From contig JAQGDQ010000213.1 in NCBI GenBank assembly GCA_030141605.1, positions 64,001-124,000 on the forward strand: DNA of 60,000 bases. The letters are read 5' to 3'. A program made the position numbers and the translations under genes. Below are positions 47,601 to 57,707 of this stretch, piece by piece. Source of the DNA: Tubiluchus corallicola. Lineage: Eukaryota > Priapulida > Priapulimorpha > Priapulimorphida > Tubiluchidae. How positions within the stretch are numbered: position 1 is the stretch's first letter; the number at the start of each line of letters is the position of its first letter. The notes beneath the pieces were generated by a model. It saw nothing but the letters and a program-made list of their open reading frames with translations. It had not been told where the DNA came from and made no database searches.

Positions 47601-49394
47601 TAGTTTTTACTTAGTCAGCGTCGCAAAGGACAATCATGAATAAATAGAGTAGACTGTTATCTGTTGTGTTATAGTTTAAGATTAAGTCCAGTTTTCTTTT
47701 ATGAATTCTGTAAACTATTCATTACTTTTTGAACATCATTTTCCTAGGTAGCTTGCAGTTTCATATTAATACATTCCTAACACAAACTCTCACTCTACTA
47801 GCTTGTTTCTTATCTGGTAAATTCGATTAAACCGCTTTTGATCAATAATTTCTCTCACGAACGAACATGGCATGTTTTTATTTCCGAAAAATTGAGTGTC
47901 AGCACTTCAAAATGGCAGCGAAACATCATGAAGGATGAGCAAGTTTTTATATTATAAAACCCAGCTTTGGCGGACTGGAATGATACAGCATTGGCTGTAA
48001 AGTTTAATGCAACATTATCTCCATCAGAGAAAGACTGCGTACTGTGCTACCACGTAATTAACAGCAAGCTTATTAATCAAGGGTAAGATTATTAAAAATG
48101 TAGTCTGCCGGGGTGTGTTTTAAAGGAAAATGAGCTTTTGAAAAGTGAATGTATTGAATTACTACAAGCTTATTTGGAAAAAGCGAACTTTTTACTCTTT
48201 CTTGCTATTTTTGTTTTAATAATTCAATATCCTCTTGTAAATTGAATAAATTGTAAAAATGCAGAATGTAAACTTTTGTAAATTACTTTTTATGCTGCTC
48301 ACTAGATGGCGCGCGGATTAGTCCGTCTGTAAATAGTTTCTTTTGAGACCCGATTTCATCATAAACGTGGACATGAATACTGAAAATTAAGTATGAGGAC
48401 CAGAGCAAGTTCGACTTCACTGCACGTATTAGACTCAAATCCTGAACATTATTTTCTGCAAGTATGAGACTGCTGACACAAAAGTTATTTACCGCAGTTT
48501 GTAAGCGGTTTAATCGGTGTGAGCAAGAAGATTACTCAAACTTGCGGAAATCTTTTTGAGAAAGTGGCGCTGTCAGAATTAGGTGCGTGTCTCAATGTTC
48601 ACGTTTTTCCACACTTTTCCTAAAAATCTAATTGTAAGCTTTCGTTTTTTTGTAACTTGTAATTCAAATACCTAATCGGATAAATCATGAATTGAATTAG
48701 TAAGCGAGTCACGGTCCTGGTCGTATGCTAGGCCCAAATCACTCGTCTGAGTTCCTATAAAATATAGGAAATGAAATGAGTGGTTTACCACTCAATAATC
48801 ATGTTCACGTTGAGTTTGTTTAGTAAGGTGATTTAAGGAAAACAGCTTAGTCGTATTCTGTCTACACGTAAAACGTTTACCCACGACGGTTTGCTGAAGC
48901 ATGTTTCGCATGCAGGTTTATACTATTTTCGCTTGGCCACATCGCAGCATCGTTTGTAATGTCTGGTTATAACTACAGAAGAAGCGCCATAAAAATAATC
49001 AAAATATGCGTGACTGTTAACAATGCCTTACTGCAGTAAAACAGTCTATATTTCATTTTTGACTGTAAAACAGTCTATATTTCATTTTTGACTGTCTTTA
49101 ACACAGAACGAGATTTATAGCCGAGGAAATGGCGGTATTGTAAAGCAGCGTTGTTGCAGACAGATTTTCAAACAGCGTACGAGTTTGAGTTGATTTTAGA
49201 GTGAATGACAAAATCTGAGAAAACCGTGTTAAAAGACAAACGTCATCATATTGTTTAAAAGACAAGAAAAGAACAGAATTCAACAGATAAGCTGAAGAAA
49301 AGATAATTCTTAAATAAAAGTTAAAAAATCGTCTTGAAATTTTGTAATACTTGCATGTTGTTTGGCTTGTTTTACCGGTAACCGGCAATAAAGT
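47601..49394. other. Intergenic; 29-bp duplication at 49036-49093
   Basis: No gene supported. Two exact or near-exact 29-bp copies containing AACAGTCTATATTTCA are the only local structure. Confidence 0.5.
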
Positions 49395-49598
49395 AACAGG
49401 AAAAAATCCCCGGGAAGAAGTCATAAATTTTGGCTGGGAAAAGTGACGGAAAAAGTCAAAATTACTTTTGGTTAACGTTAGGGTTAGGGTTAAGGGTCAG
49501 GGCTAGAGTTAGAGTTAGGGTTAGTGTTAGGGTTATTTCTTTTTTCCTGTGACATTTCTTTCTGTGACTTTTTTACCTCTGTCTTTTTCCCTGGATTC
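49395..49598. repeat. Interstitial telomere-like TTAGGG tract with inverted flanks
   Basis: 49478-49535 consists of TTAGGG and one-base variants (TTAAGGG, TCAGGGC, TAGAGT, TTAGTG). The flanks are imperfect inverted repeats: left GTGACGGAAAAAGTC near 49443 and, on the opposite strand at right, GTCACAGGAAAAAAG. The tract is degenerate, so it is an old internal site and not a chromosome end. Confidence 0.8.
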
Positions 49599-50009
49599 GT
49601 TTTATTAGAAACGCTCTACAAAACTTGTAACTTAAACTCCCTCCCTAGTAGTTATAGAGCAGCCAATTTAACGGCAAACACCTACTTTCTGTAACAACAA
49701 CGGTAAACCAGGGTCACCCAACCATTTAAAGCTAGTATATAAAATTCTGCCTTTATAGTGACTTACAAATATTACATGCAAAATACCCTTCAATCATTTC
49801 ACCAGGGGGGCTAGCATTATTATTACTACATTGTATTCTTATTTGGCCAGGATAATTATTATTATAACATATTATAATTCGCATGAACCAAATATCACTT
49901 AATTGGCTTCCCCAAGTAATATAGAAGCCATTTCATAGCAACGCAATTATCGCCACCCGTCAAGGTGACATTTAGTTTACTCCCCAAGCATTAGCTTGAG
50001 TCTCGTGAC
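49599..50009. other. Intergenic spacer
   Basis: Nothing recognisable between the telomere-like block and the 140-bp repeat. Confidence 0.5.
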
Positions 50010-50685
50010 TTAATAGTTGAAATTTGGCAGGATGATTAGCTGGGATGTTGAAAATAAGAAATGCAGCAATTCGTTAATTAATCAATTTATTCGCGTTGTT
50101 TAATTAACACACTTTAAATTAATTTAAATTGTTCTTATGATCCAACTAAGTACAAATTTCGTGCGGTGATTTGATGTGATGCTCTTGGTTCAAAAAATGT
50201 AGTACTTCATTAGTTTGTCAATTAATTTAAGCCGTTCAATTAATTAGTTTAAATTGATCTAACTTGCATCTTCCCATAAAACAATCGATTTGAAATTTGG
50301 CAGGATGATTAGCTAGTCTGTCGTTGTTTTGAACAAAAAAATTACAGCAATTCGTTGGTCAGTTAATTAATTAGAGTTGTTTAATTATTTATATTTACTT
50401 GATTTAAATTGCATGTTGTCATTATACAAGTCGAGTTGAAATTTGGTGTGACCATTAGCATGTCCTTGGTTCAAAACAAAAAACGTTGGAATTCGTTAAT
50501 TAGTTAATTAATTAGAGATGTTTAATTATTGCTTTTAGTTAATTTAAACTGCAAGCTCCCAATATCAAATGGAGTTCAAAGTAGGTGTGACGAATTAGTT
50601 AATTAATTAGAACTTTAAATTGAATAATTTTAAATTGATTTAAATTGCATGCCCCCATAACCAATCGAGTTGAAATTTATTGACT
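50010..50685. repeat. About 140-bp AT-rich tandem repeat, about 5 units
   Basis: GTTGAAATTTGGCAGGATGATTAGC-type starts recur near 50016, 50139, 50285, 50427, 50558 and 50659. Each is followed by a TTCGTTAATTAGTTAATTAATTAGA block and a GATTTAAATTGCATG block. Units are diverged. No open frame. Confidence 0.88.
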
Positions 50686-51096
50686 AAATGACGAGCAGAA
50701 GTGTACGGCACCAGAAATGTCTCTAAAGCCCTATTTCATTTTAAACTTATTTTAATTTTATGTTCCCATGGTCTGCCTCACTAGTTTCATGATTTAGTGA
50801 AAGAACACTACACTGCATACTGTGCAGTATATGCAGTATGTCAAAGCTAGGGTGACCTAGATTTATTTCCAGTCACTCTGAATGTTTTGAAGTTACATTT
50901 CTGTAGTTTGTCTGAAGATGAATGATAATGGATACGCAAGGAAAACCCGAAAACCTCTACGTTCTCAATGTCATTTGCAGGAGCGTTGCGAAATGGGTGG
51001 ATTTGGAAAAATTGCAAACAATAATAATGTTGATTACAAACTTGATCTTGCTTTGAACGAAGCAATAGGGCGTCATTCATTCCTCGGCTATCACGT
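50686..51096. other. Probable 3' UTR and flank of the VWA gene
   Basis: No other coding signal. An AATAAA on the minus strand is present at 50862. A minus-strand open frame running through 50847-51323 is out of frame with exon 5. Confidence 0.4.
50862..50867 (-). promoter_or_regulatory. Candidate polyadenylation signal of the VWA gene
   Basis: AATAAA on the minus strand about 230 bp after the stop codon of the last VWA exon. Location and orientation fit, but there is no other evidence. Confidence 0.35.
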
Positions 51097-51266
51097 TTAA
51101 AACACAAATGCTCCTGTGCTGTAGAGAAGATCGTAACCAGCTTCTGTACTGATACAAATATCACCATACTCATCAACGAAATTGAAGCTGAACTCGTCTG
51201 AAGCCATACATTCGATTTCTTTGGGACTGATCCGGCTACCAATTCCCGTAACAAACACTGCAACAT
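51097..51266 (-). CDS. VWA gene exon 5: end of VWA domain and stop
   Basis: Acceptor CTACTTCAG opens DVAVFVTGIGSRI, then PKEIECMAS, then the FNFVDEYGDI strand, the standard last strand and helix of the domain (VGVG..I...EL..IAS). The frame then runs about 20 residues to TAA at 51097-51099. Confidence 0.9.
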
Positions 51267-52921
51267 CTGAAGTAGATGACAAAATATCCTATAACTTACT
51301 AACAATGACTTTGACGTGAGCAAAGAGCATCTTGCTAAATGTATGCATGCGAATTCACTTTTACTCGTCGAAGCAGTTCGTCAAACACCTTGCTCAGTCA
51401 ACTATATATGCCTAAATTTGGCGTTGTATATTCTTAGAAATAATCAAAAATCGCGAAAATACAGCGCTTTAAAATAATGTATAAATCTAAAATAAATGTG
51501 CCCAAGTTTTATTCCTTGAATATTCTGACTGCTGCAGCATTGCATGTAGCATTATGAAAATAATAAACACAGGAGTTTAGAATATGATTTTCTTTCTTAA
51601 GTTTTTGTTTTAGTAAGCACACCTTTTAGATTGGGAAGTACTGTAACGTATTTTATGTTTTGGGATGTAAAATTTTTAGAAGACTGTTTCTGGAGTAGTG
51701 TTACCTATAGAATTCATTTCTGTAAAGTAACATTTCAACTATGTAATAGACGGAAATTGCATCATATCTTGAGCTTAAAGTTTCGTTTTTCTTATAATTT
51801 TGGTGTAACTTGTTTAATTATAACCTGCAGTGTCTTATATTAGCATGTCATTTGATTTTATTATACCACATTAACATAATTTATGCAAGCATGCTCAAAA
51901 ACTGAACGAGACGTAGTGTTTCATTATTTTATTCATTTCTTAGTACAATACAGTATTAAAGGTGAATACGTTAACAATTCTTCATGATGGATGTACACTT
52001 CTGCCGGGTAATATTTTTATTTAATGCATATTTAAAGAGAAAAAATAATAACGTTTATAATGTTTCAAATATTCATAAAAAAATCATCAAAACGCGGACA
52101 AAATAGAGCTCTGTGTTATAAACACCTTATTTTTTTAATTTAATATCCAAAAATAAAAATAGGCCTATGTGTCTGGCAAAAGTATATTTTTATGAGAAAT
52201 TGTCAAAGTGTTCACCTTCAATGCCCTGTTGTAATGAGAAAGGGAGCGAAACAATGAAGCAACGCGAAAACGGAATATCTGATTCAATTTTTGCACGTAT
52301 CTGCGTAAATTATGTTAATAAGGCATTTTAAAATCTGATAGCGGCTAATTTAACACATTGTGGGATATAGCTGAGCAACTCATATAAAGACATGATGCAA
52401 TTTCGATGTATTATGTAGATGAAATGTTAATATATTTGGATATGCAATTTATCTCAGTAACTATATTCATAACTAAAAAAACGTGTCTAGCAGAAATGGA
52501 TTCTACACATAAAATTACCCCAGAAACCACCTTCAAAAGTTTGATTCTCCAACATTCCAAGTAGATACACTACCTCCCAGTCTTGTATATCAACTTACCA
52601 TCCTTGCGAAGTTTTTCAGCAGCGGGACATGGACTTCCTCCACAATTTGACCTCCCGTCCGTCACAAGAACAGTTATTCTTATTCTATATTTTCCTCTTC
52701 CGGATCTATTTCTGCGTCGGCGAAAAATTGCTCTTGCTTTATCAAAAGCTTTGTTGGAACACGTTTTTCTGCCACCTGTAAGTCATTTCAGCAATAATAT
52801 TTAGCTAATGAAAAGTTTTTTCAATTTTTGAAGTTTTTTTTATTTTTGTATGGTAAATTACGGAATCAGGCACTGGAAATAATACACAATATTAATGAAA
52901 AGTCTCACAAACACATTGTCA

Positions 52922-52959
<38 letters not shown>

Positions 52960-55900
52960 CTTTATCATTGTATATTACTAATTAATATTAATACTTTATT
53001 GTAATAAAACACACAAATTGTACAGTAATAAAACTGTCAGATTATTAGTAAATACATGATTAATACATAGTAAATAAAAAATAAAGACCATTGTGCGTAA
53101 TATCTAATGATGCTGTCTAGGCATAAAAAAAATTAAAATTGCAAACGATACGATACACGAAATATAAGTTATGTAGTACTAACTAATTCTTGTAAATAAA
53201 AAGTATTTCGTATATATATATGACACATATAAAAGCGAAACCATTAAAAATTACATGTATTAAAATCCACTACAAACTGAATTCTAATTTAAAAAGGTGC
53301 GTCTTCAGTAAATTTTTAATTGGCTTACATTGTTTGTGGGTTTAATATGAGCTAGTGGGGGTTCCAAAGGTGTGGGGCAGCCGATTCGAAAACCTGATGA
53401 CCAAATGTAGCATTGATTATAACACTTGAAGTTTCTAGCAGAAGCGGTTCATGATAGCGGTGTAGAGAATAATTAGAGTGTTGTTCTATTTTTGTATACA
53501 AGGTGGCGCAAAAATAGCGTATTTTTGTATACAGCATTTAAGGACTTGTAGACAATTAGAAGTATTTTAAACTAAATTTTAAACGAAACTTGAATGGTAG
53601 CCAATGTAAAAGGTAGAGAGTGGATGTTATATTGTCATATTTTCGAATTTTGCAAATGATTCCCGCTGCTGAGTTTTGTACTCTCTGGAGTTTGTTGAGG
53701 TCAGTGTCTGGCAGACCGTAGAATAGCGTGCAATAAAAGCTTGAACTAGATGGTGGGTGGCTTCTGTAACGTGGGGCGCATCTCACAATCAAGTATGAGG
53801 CAAAAAGCGCACTTATTGTTTGGTAGTGTGTGTCATACTACTCAGTTTTAACTCAACATATCCGTTGAACGCAAAACGTGAAACAAATTTTATGCAGTAT
53901 GCATTTATGCATAAATGTTGATAATATAAAATTAGTTCAAACTAAGTGACAGCAGTTAATTTGTACCCGGGTACCCGTTCAATAAACATGTGTTTCTACA
54001 CTACTCAAAATTTACAGACCGGAAATACTTTCAGATGCTACAAACAATACCAAAAAATTCTCTTTTGCTAACAAAAAAAGATAATCTAATAGTTCACCAA
54101 TGTTTGTGAATATTAAGTCCATAAAGTAAAGCTCCATCCACACGAGGTTGTAATGTAAGCTGACAGCACTTTCAAATGAGTCTTAATTTTATCACTAGTC
54201 CCAAGTCGGTCAAAACAAGTATCGTTGAACAACAGGAAGCAACAGACGGTCTGCACGATTTATGTGCCAAGAGGCAAAACATAAGTTAAAAAAAACTGTC
54301 CCGCATTATTTCTGCCTGCAAGTCTCTCTCGCCACAAGCCAAGTCGTTCTCCATACACACCTGTGTGAAAAACCTCCAAAACCGGTTGTCTAATAGCCTG
54401 GCTTCAATAACACTATAGCAGGATAACCTATATTCGCATATCCGTTCGTCGAGTTTACCATAGTTTCGACCTATGCGCATAACTAAAGTGTAACACCTGG
54501 TTTATACATTGAAATATAAGCTATAAACAACAATTTTGTACAGACCAAACTAAATTACTTATACTCCCGTAATGTTTACATTAGCCAAAAAACATATCTC
54601 ATTTCACAACAATGTTAAACGGGGATAGTAATAACTAAATCTAGTTACAAATACAAAGATATATGCTAAGCTGATCATTACAGCTTCTAATGTTAGATAT
54701 TTATGAATTCGACTAATATTGAGAAGATAGTAATATCAGTTAGAACACGTCTTTTTAACTTGTGTGTAGTCACACAAATTTTCGTCTAAATCCTCTCAGG
54801 TTTCTGACAAATGGCACAGAAGAGATAGTTGTTTCACCAACGGTAATACCAGCAACAGAAACTTAGCTGTGAGTTTGAAATTCAAGTTGATTTTAGTTGG
54901 ATTTCAAGTTCAGGATTACATCAAAATCAAACTTGTTGAGATGGTTCGGGTTAGGAAGGTCATAGGTACCCGAAAACCACCTTTTAACGTAGCGTGTGCC
55001 GAAATGTGTGTCCTGATCATACAACAGTCCATACTGACAGTCACAGCTTACAGATTTTTGCATGACAGTGTCGCACAGACGACGTTCCCAACATGTCAAA
55101 CATTTAACGTCTATGTGAAGATAACAGCGATGGAAACAGCCATCACACTCCTCAACATTGCAGTCTACCATCCCTATCGTACTAACCCAACAAATGGCAA
55201 TGAGCAGTTGATGATCTATGACAGTAATAATGTAAGTAGTGATATACCGTCTTTCTGTGATTGCTAACGTCTCCTCGGGCCCGAGAAACTTACACCAGAA
55301 CTTGGGAACCACGTCACATACCTTGACATCAACTGAGACAAGATACAAGACGTAAGGTACTTAACGTGTAGACGTACCTCCGTTTAACACTGGAAAACAC
55401 TCTCTAGTGCTACGTGGCCTAAAATCGGCAGGTGAAAAATCCAGGTCACACAGCTCACGTGAACGTCTGAATTCAGCGGTTTAACTTTAACGTGAAGGTT
55501 TCTCTACGATGCAATACTCGTGTACCCACACAAGTGACTTAACTAATAGGCGTAATAATTTATAAGATCAAAATGCGATTTAGTAGAACATTAAATTAAA
55601 TTAAAAATACAATTTGTCTCTTTGTCATAAGCCTCGAGTTTAAAAAATAAGTTTTAAAATCCAATTAATTGTGGATTTATACCAGAGTAACACGTAATCG
55701 AGATAGACTAGCAATAGCTCTACGTGACATCCCTAAAATACTTTCATTGTTATGTGTTACCTATATATTCCATTTCGTCAATGTGATCAATAATATCTTC
55801 TGCGTTGATGTATTCGTTAAAATCGAATTCTTCTTTCGTTCCGCCTGCGTATCTGACTAGTGCTACCCGAGAGTCGTATTCGGGATTATCCATCACCATT

Positions 55901-57707
55901 CTGACCCAGTTCTAAACAGTAACATATGTAAGTGTTAGTGTAAATTAAAGTCTTTCTGAGTAATTTACAGTGATCTTATATCTATAGTTTTCACTATTTC
56001 AGTACTAGATTGGCTTATTTGTCTAATAGAACCGCCAAAAACATTAGACACACTGCTTCGGTCTTGTTGAAGCATTTCAGTTAAATCAATAAATATTTGT
56101 AATAACATAGTTAAATAATAGCTTTCTATCGCTTTCCGTACTGAACACAGATCATTTTTCTCATCTCCGCTACTTGTTGTTTTCCCTATGCCACTACAGA
56201 TTCCTCACAGGAACGGCGTTGTCACAGGTATCACAACAATATTTTATATTCCTGAACAGCTCCGGTTTTTGCTTGCACTGAGTGTATAGTTGACAGACAA
56301 GACTATGTGTAAATTCAGCACGTTACTATAATGTGAAAAATTAAGCTGTTGACTTTAAATATTAAATATGCTTTTTTCTTTACCTTTAAAGCGCATTTTG
56401 CTTTCTCATACTCATTTCTCATGCTTGGGCTTTCATCTACTATAAGTATTGCGTCGACTTTCTTTGTGCCAGGAAATGCAGCGTATGACTTTCTAATGAA
56501 GCTTCTTATTTTCTGTGCATCGTCTTTCGTGCCTGTTTATCGAAAAATCTTAGCAATGCATGCTAATGCTGTTAACATTTCATTCTTGATGTTGTTGTTT
56601 ATGCTATGTTAACATTTCATTCTTGATGTTGTTGTTTATGTTATGCTAACATTTCATTCTTGATGGTGATGTTGATGTTATGACAACGTTGATCTTGTTG
56701 ATTTAAATTGTTTCGTGTTATGTCGTTTTGTGTTGCTTTATGCTACGATGTGTTGCATTTCTATTTTTGGCATGTCACGTCAGGTCATTTTGTGTCATTT
56801 TATTTTATTTTATCTTATTAAAAAAACAATTTAAATTACCTATTTAAAAGACTAAAAATTACTGTGTAGGTGTTAGATGACTGAACTGTACATATTTCAG
56901 TTTTCCGGGCAGTGGCACACTTGGCGTACGAGCAAACTGAAATTTGTAGCTACAGTAAAAATCAAAACGTTTGGTGAACTTGACAAATGGGGGCCAATGC
57001 AAAACACAATATGCAGCGTAGAACTTTATAAATCTAAGAAACATTTAGGATAGAATTGTTTTATTGACCCGACAACCTAAAGATTTTAGCATAAATTGTA
57101 GTAGATCTTCATAGGTTTAGTTTTTTACAGAGGGAAATAAGTTACGTTCAGTGGCGTTTTCATAGCTGCATTGGCAGAACTTAATGATGAAATAGCGCTA
57201 TGTCAAGTAAATAACAAATAATCAGCTAACACAACATTAACGTCATAATTAATGTTTTTCAACTTTTTCCTTTTCGCCAAGTCGACGACTACACTCACTG
57301 TACCTCCCGCCATTGCTGATTTATTTTTATTTATTTTGTTTATTAGGCAAAAACACCAATACAATTACAAACACAGACATATGACATACAATTGCACAAA
57401 CCGAAGACACAGTTACTACAAATACTTATCAAGTGAGCAATTAATTAGTGAACAAATGATGTGTAAATTGTTTACTTGATACCTACCTTTACCTAGGATT
57501 TGCAATTTTGTGGCGTAATCATATTCAAGAACTAAATGTAGTACTGTTACCTGTAGCAAGTGAGCGTAGGGTGGAAAATAATTATGTTTGCCTACTGTTT
57601 GATCTGAGCATGTTGATTACTCGTCTTCTCGATGATTGTGAATGGCTGATTACTAATAACGTACAAATTAGAAAACAAGCCAGGCTAAACTTGATTCCAG
57701 GACTCAT
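51097..57707 (-). CDS. Secreted single-VWA-domain protein, five-exon gene (about 252 aa)
   Basis: Assembled from exons 57596-57707, 56384-56532, 55761-55911, 52599-52775 and 51097-51266. All introns are GT-AG; phases are 1, 0, 1 and 1, and the frame stays open throughout. The product starts with a signal peptide (hydrophobic core at residues 8-20) and then has one VWA domain, residues about 62-235. The metal-site motifs are DESPS at 70-74 and TDGRS at 176-180. VWA domains bind protein ligands through a divalent metal, and secreted ones often act in extracellular matrix or immunity; the partner here is unknown. Six Cys remain after the signal peptide (84, 143, 182, 187, 216, 234). A very basic segment (RRRRNRSGRGKYR) lies at 156-168. 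An Asn-Ser-Thr sequon is formed across the first exon junction. The first donor is the weakest, so an extra small exon between exons 1 and 2 cannot be excluded. I do not recognise a named orthologue. Confidence 0.8.
51267..52598 (-). other. VWA intron 4
   Basis: Bounded by GTAAGTT at exon 4 and CTACTTCAG at exon 5. AT-rich, and I see nothing else in it. Confidence 0.75.
52599..52775 (-). CDS. VWA gene exon 4: TDG motif
   Basis: Acceptor CTTACAG and donor GATG-GTAAGTT bound 177 nt. It encodes GRKTCSNKAFDKARAIF, a strongly basic stretch and IRITVLVTDGRSNCG, followed by CPAAEKLRKD. The VLVTDGRS strand-loop is diagnostic for VWA. The opposite-strand frame at 52583-52804 is a shadow. Confidence 0.92.
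52922..52960. repeat. (ATT)n microsatellite
   Basis: About 12 ATT units, probably the terminal repeat of the minus-strand LINE fragment. Confidence 0.93.
52922..53800 (-). mobile_element. Decayed LINE 3' fragment (CR1/L2-like) in a VWA intron
   Basis: The minus strand reads LFYGLPDTDLNKLQRVQNSAAG and TLYLLHWLPFKFR, then FGHQVFESAAPHLWN, then a frame with CKPIKNLLKTHLF. These are the standard C-terminal blocks of CR1/L2-type RT proteins (YGLP..L..LQRVQNAAAR, LHWLPV, AAPxLWN). Frameshifts and stops make it non-functional. The element plausibly ends in the (AAT)n microsatellite at 52922-52960. Confidence 0.85.
54286..54482 (-). other. Unassigned minus-strand open segment with acceptor
   Basis: After acceptor ACACTTTAG the frame runs 65 codons to a stop. 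It is rich in charged residues and starts MRIGRNYGKLDERICEYR, with the same entry phase as exon 4. A possible donor (CACAG-GTGTGT) lies inside. I recognise no domain; it may be chance or a cryptic exon. Confidence 0.2.
54800..55231 (+). CDS. Possible antisense exon with CUB-like features
   Basis: A plus-strand segment of exactly 144 codons lies between a good acceptor (AAATCCTCTCAG) and an excellent donor (GTAAGTAG), phase 0 at both ends, with no stop. The translation has features of a CUB domain C-half (QDYIKIKL ... VIGTRKPPF) followed by the N-half of a second one (NVYVKITAMETAITLLNI ... NEQLMIYDSNN). CUB domains are extracellular beta-sandwiches. The match is loose, with few conserved Cys, and I could not find neighbouring plus-strand exons. 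It would be nested in the large intron of the VWA gene on the opposite strand. Confidence 0.35.
54893..55332 (-). CDS. Possible alternative terminal exon of the VWA gene (strand uncertain)
   Basis: A minus-strand frame open for 146 codons begins right after a good acceptor (TTGTCTCAG) and has the phase needed to follow exon 3. It would replace the second half of the VWA domain with a 12-Cys tail containing CNVEECDGCFHRC. Against it: the product would lose the TDG motif and half the fold, and the plus strand of the same segment is equally open with a stronger exon signature. The two frames share codon boundaries, so codon-position bias cannot separate them. Confidence 0.22.
55761..55911 (-). 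CDS. VWA gene exon 3: middle of the VWA fold
   Basis: Acceptor ACTGTTTAG and donor GGTAACA bound 151 nt. The segment NWVRMVMDNP, then SRVALVRYAGG and FDFNEYINAEDIIDHIDEMEYI, matches the helix-strand-hairpin-helix order of VWA domains (VxLVQYS, then the F-L-Y hairpin). Confidence 0.88.
56384..56532 (-). CDS. VWA gene exon 2: first strand and DxSxS motif
   Basis: Acceptor ATAAACAG and donor AAG-GTAAAG bound 149 nt. The translation contains VDAILIVDESPSM, the beta-strand and metal-binding loop that starts every VWA domain, preceded by a basic linker (KIRSFIRKSY). Confidence 0.85.
56571..56681. repeat. 37-bp tandem repeat, 3 copies
   Basis: TTAACATTTCATTCTTGATG-type units start at 56571, 56608 and 56645, next to VWA exon 2 within intron 1. 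Copies 1 and 2 are nearly identical. Confidence 0.92.
57596..57707 (-). CDS. VWA gene exon 1: signal peptide
   Basis: ATG at 57705-57707 opens MSPGIKFSLACFLICTLLVI, a clear signal peptide, with likely cleavage near SHSQ-SS. The donor GTAGGC follows AACA and leaves phase 1, as exon 2 requires. The consensus is modest, and GTAATC at about 57617 is an alternative but gives the wrong phase. The opposite-strand open frame at 57508-57741 is its shadow. Confidence 0.65.

Noticed and set aside
56859-57044. Minus-strand frame with HWPPFVKFTKRFDF, like the LHWLPV block of LINEs
   Set aside because: One weak block without neighbouring RT motifs; too little to call a fragment.
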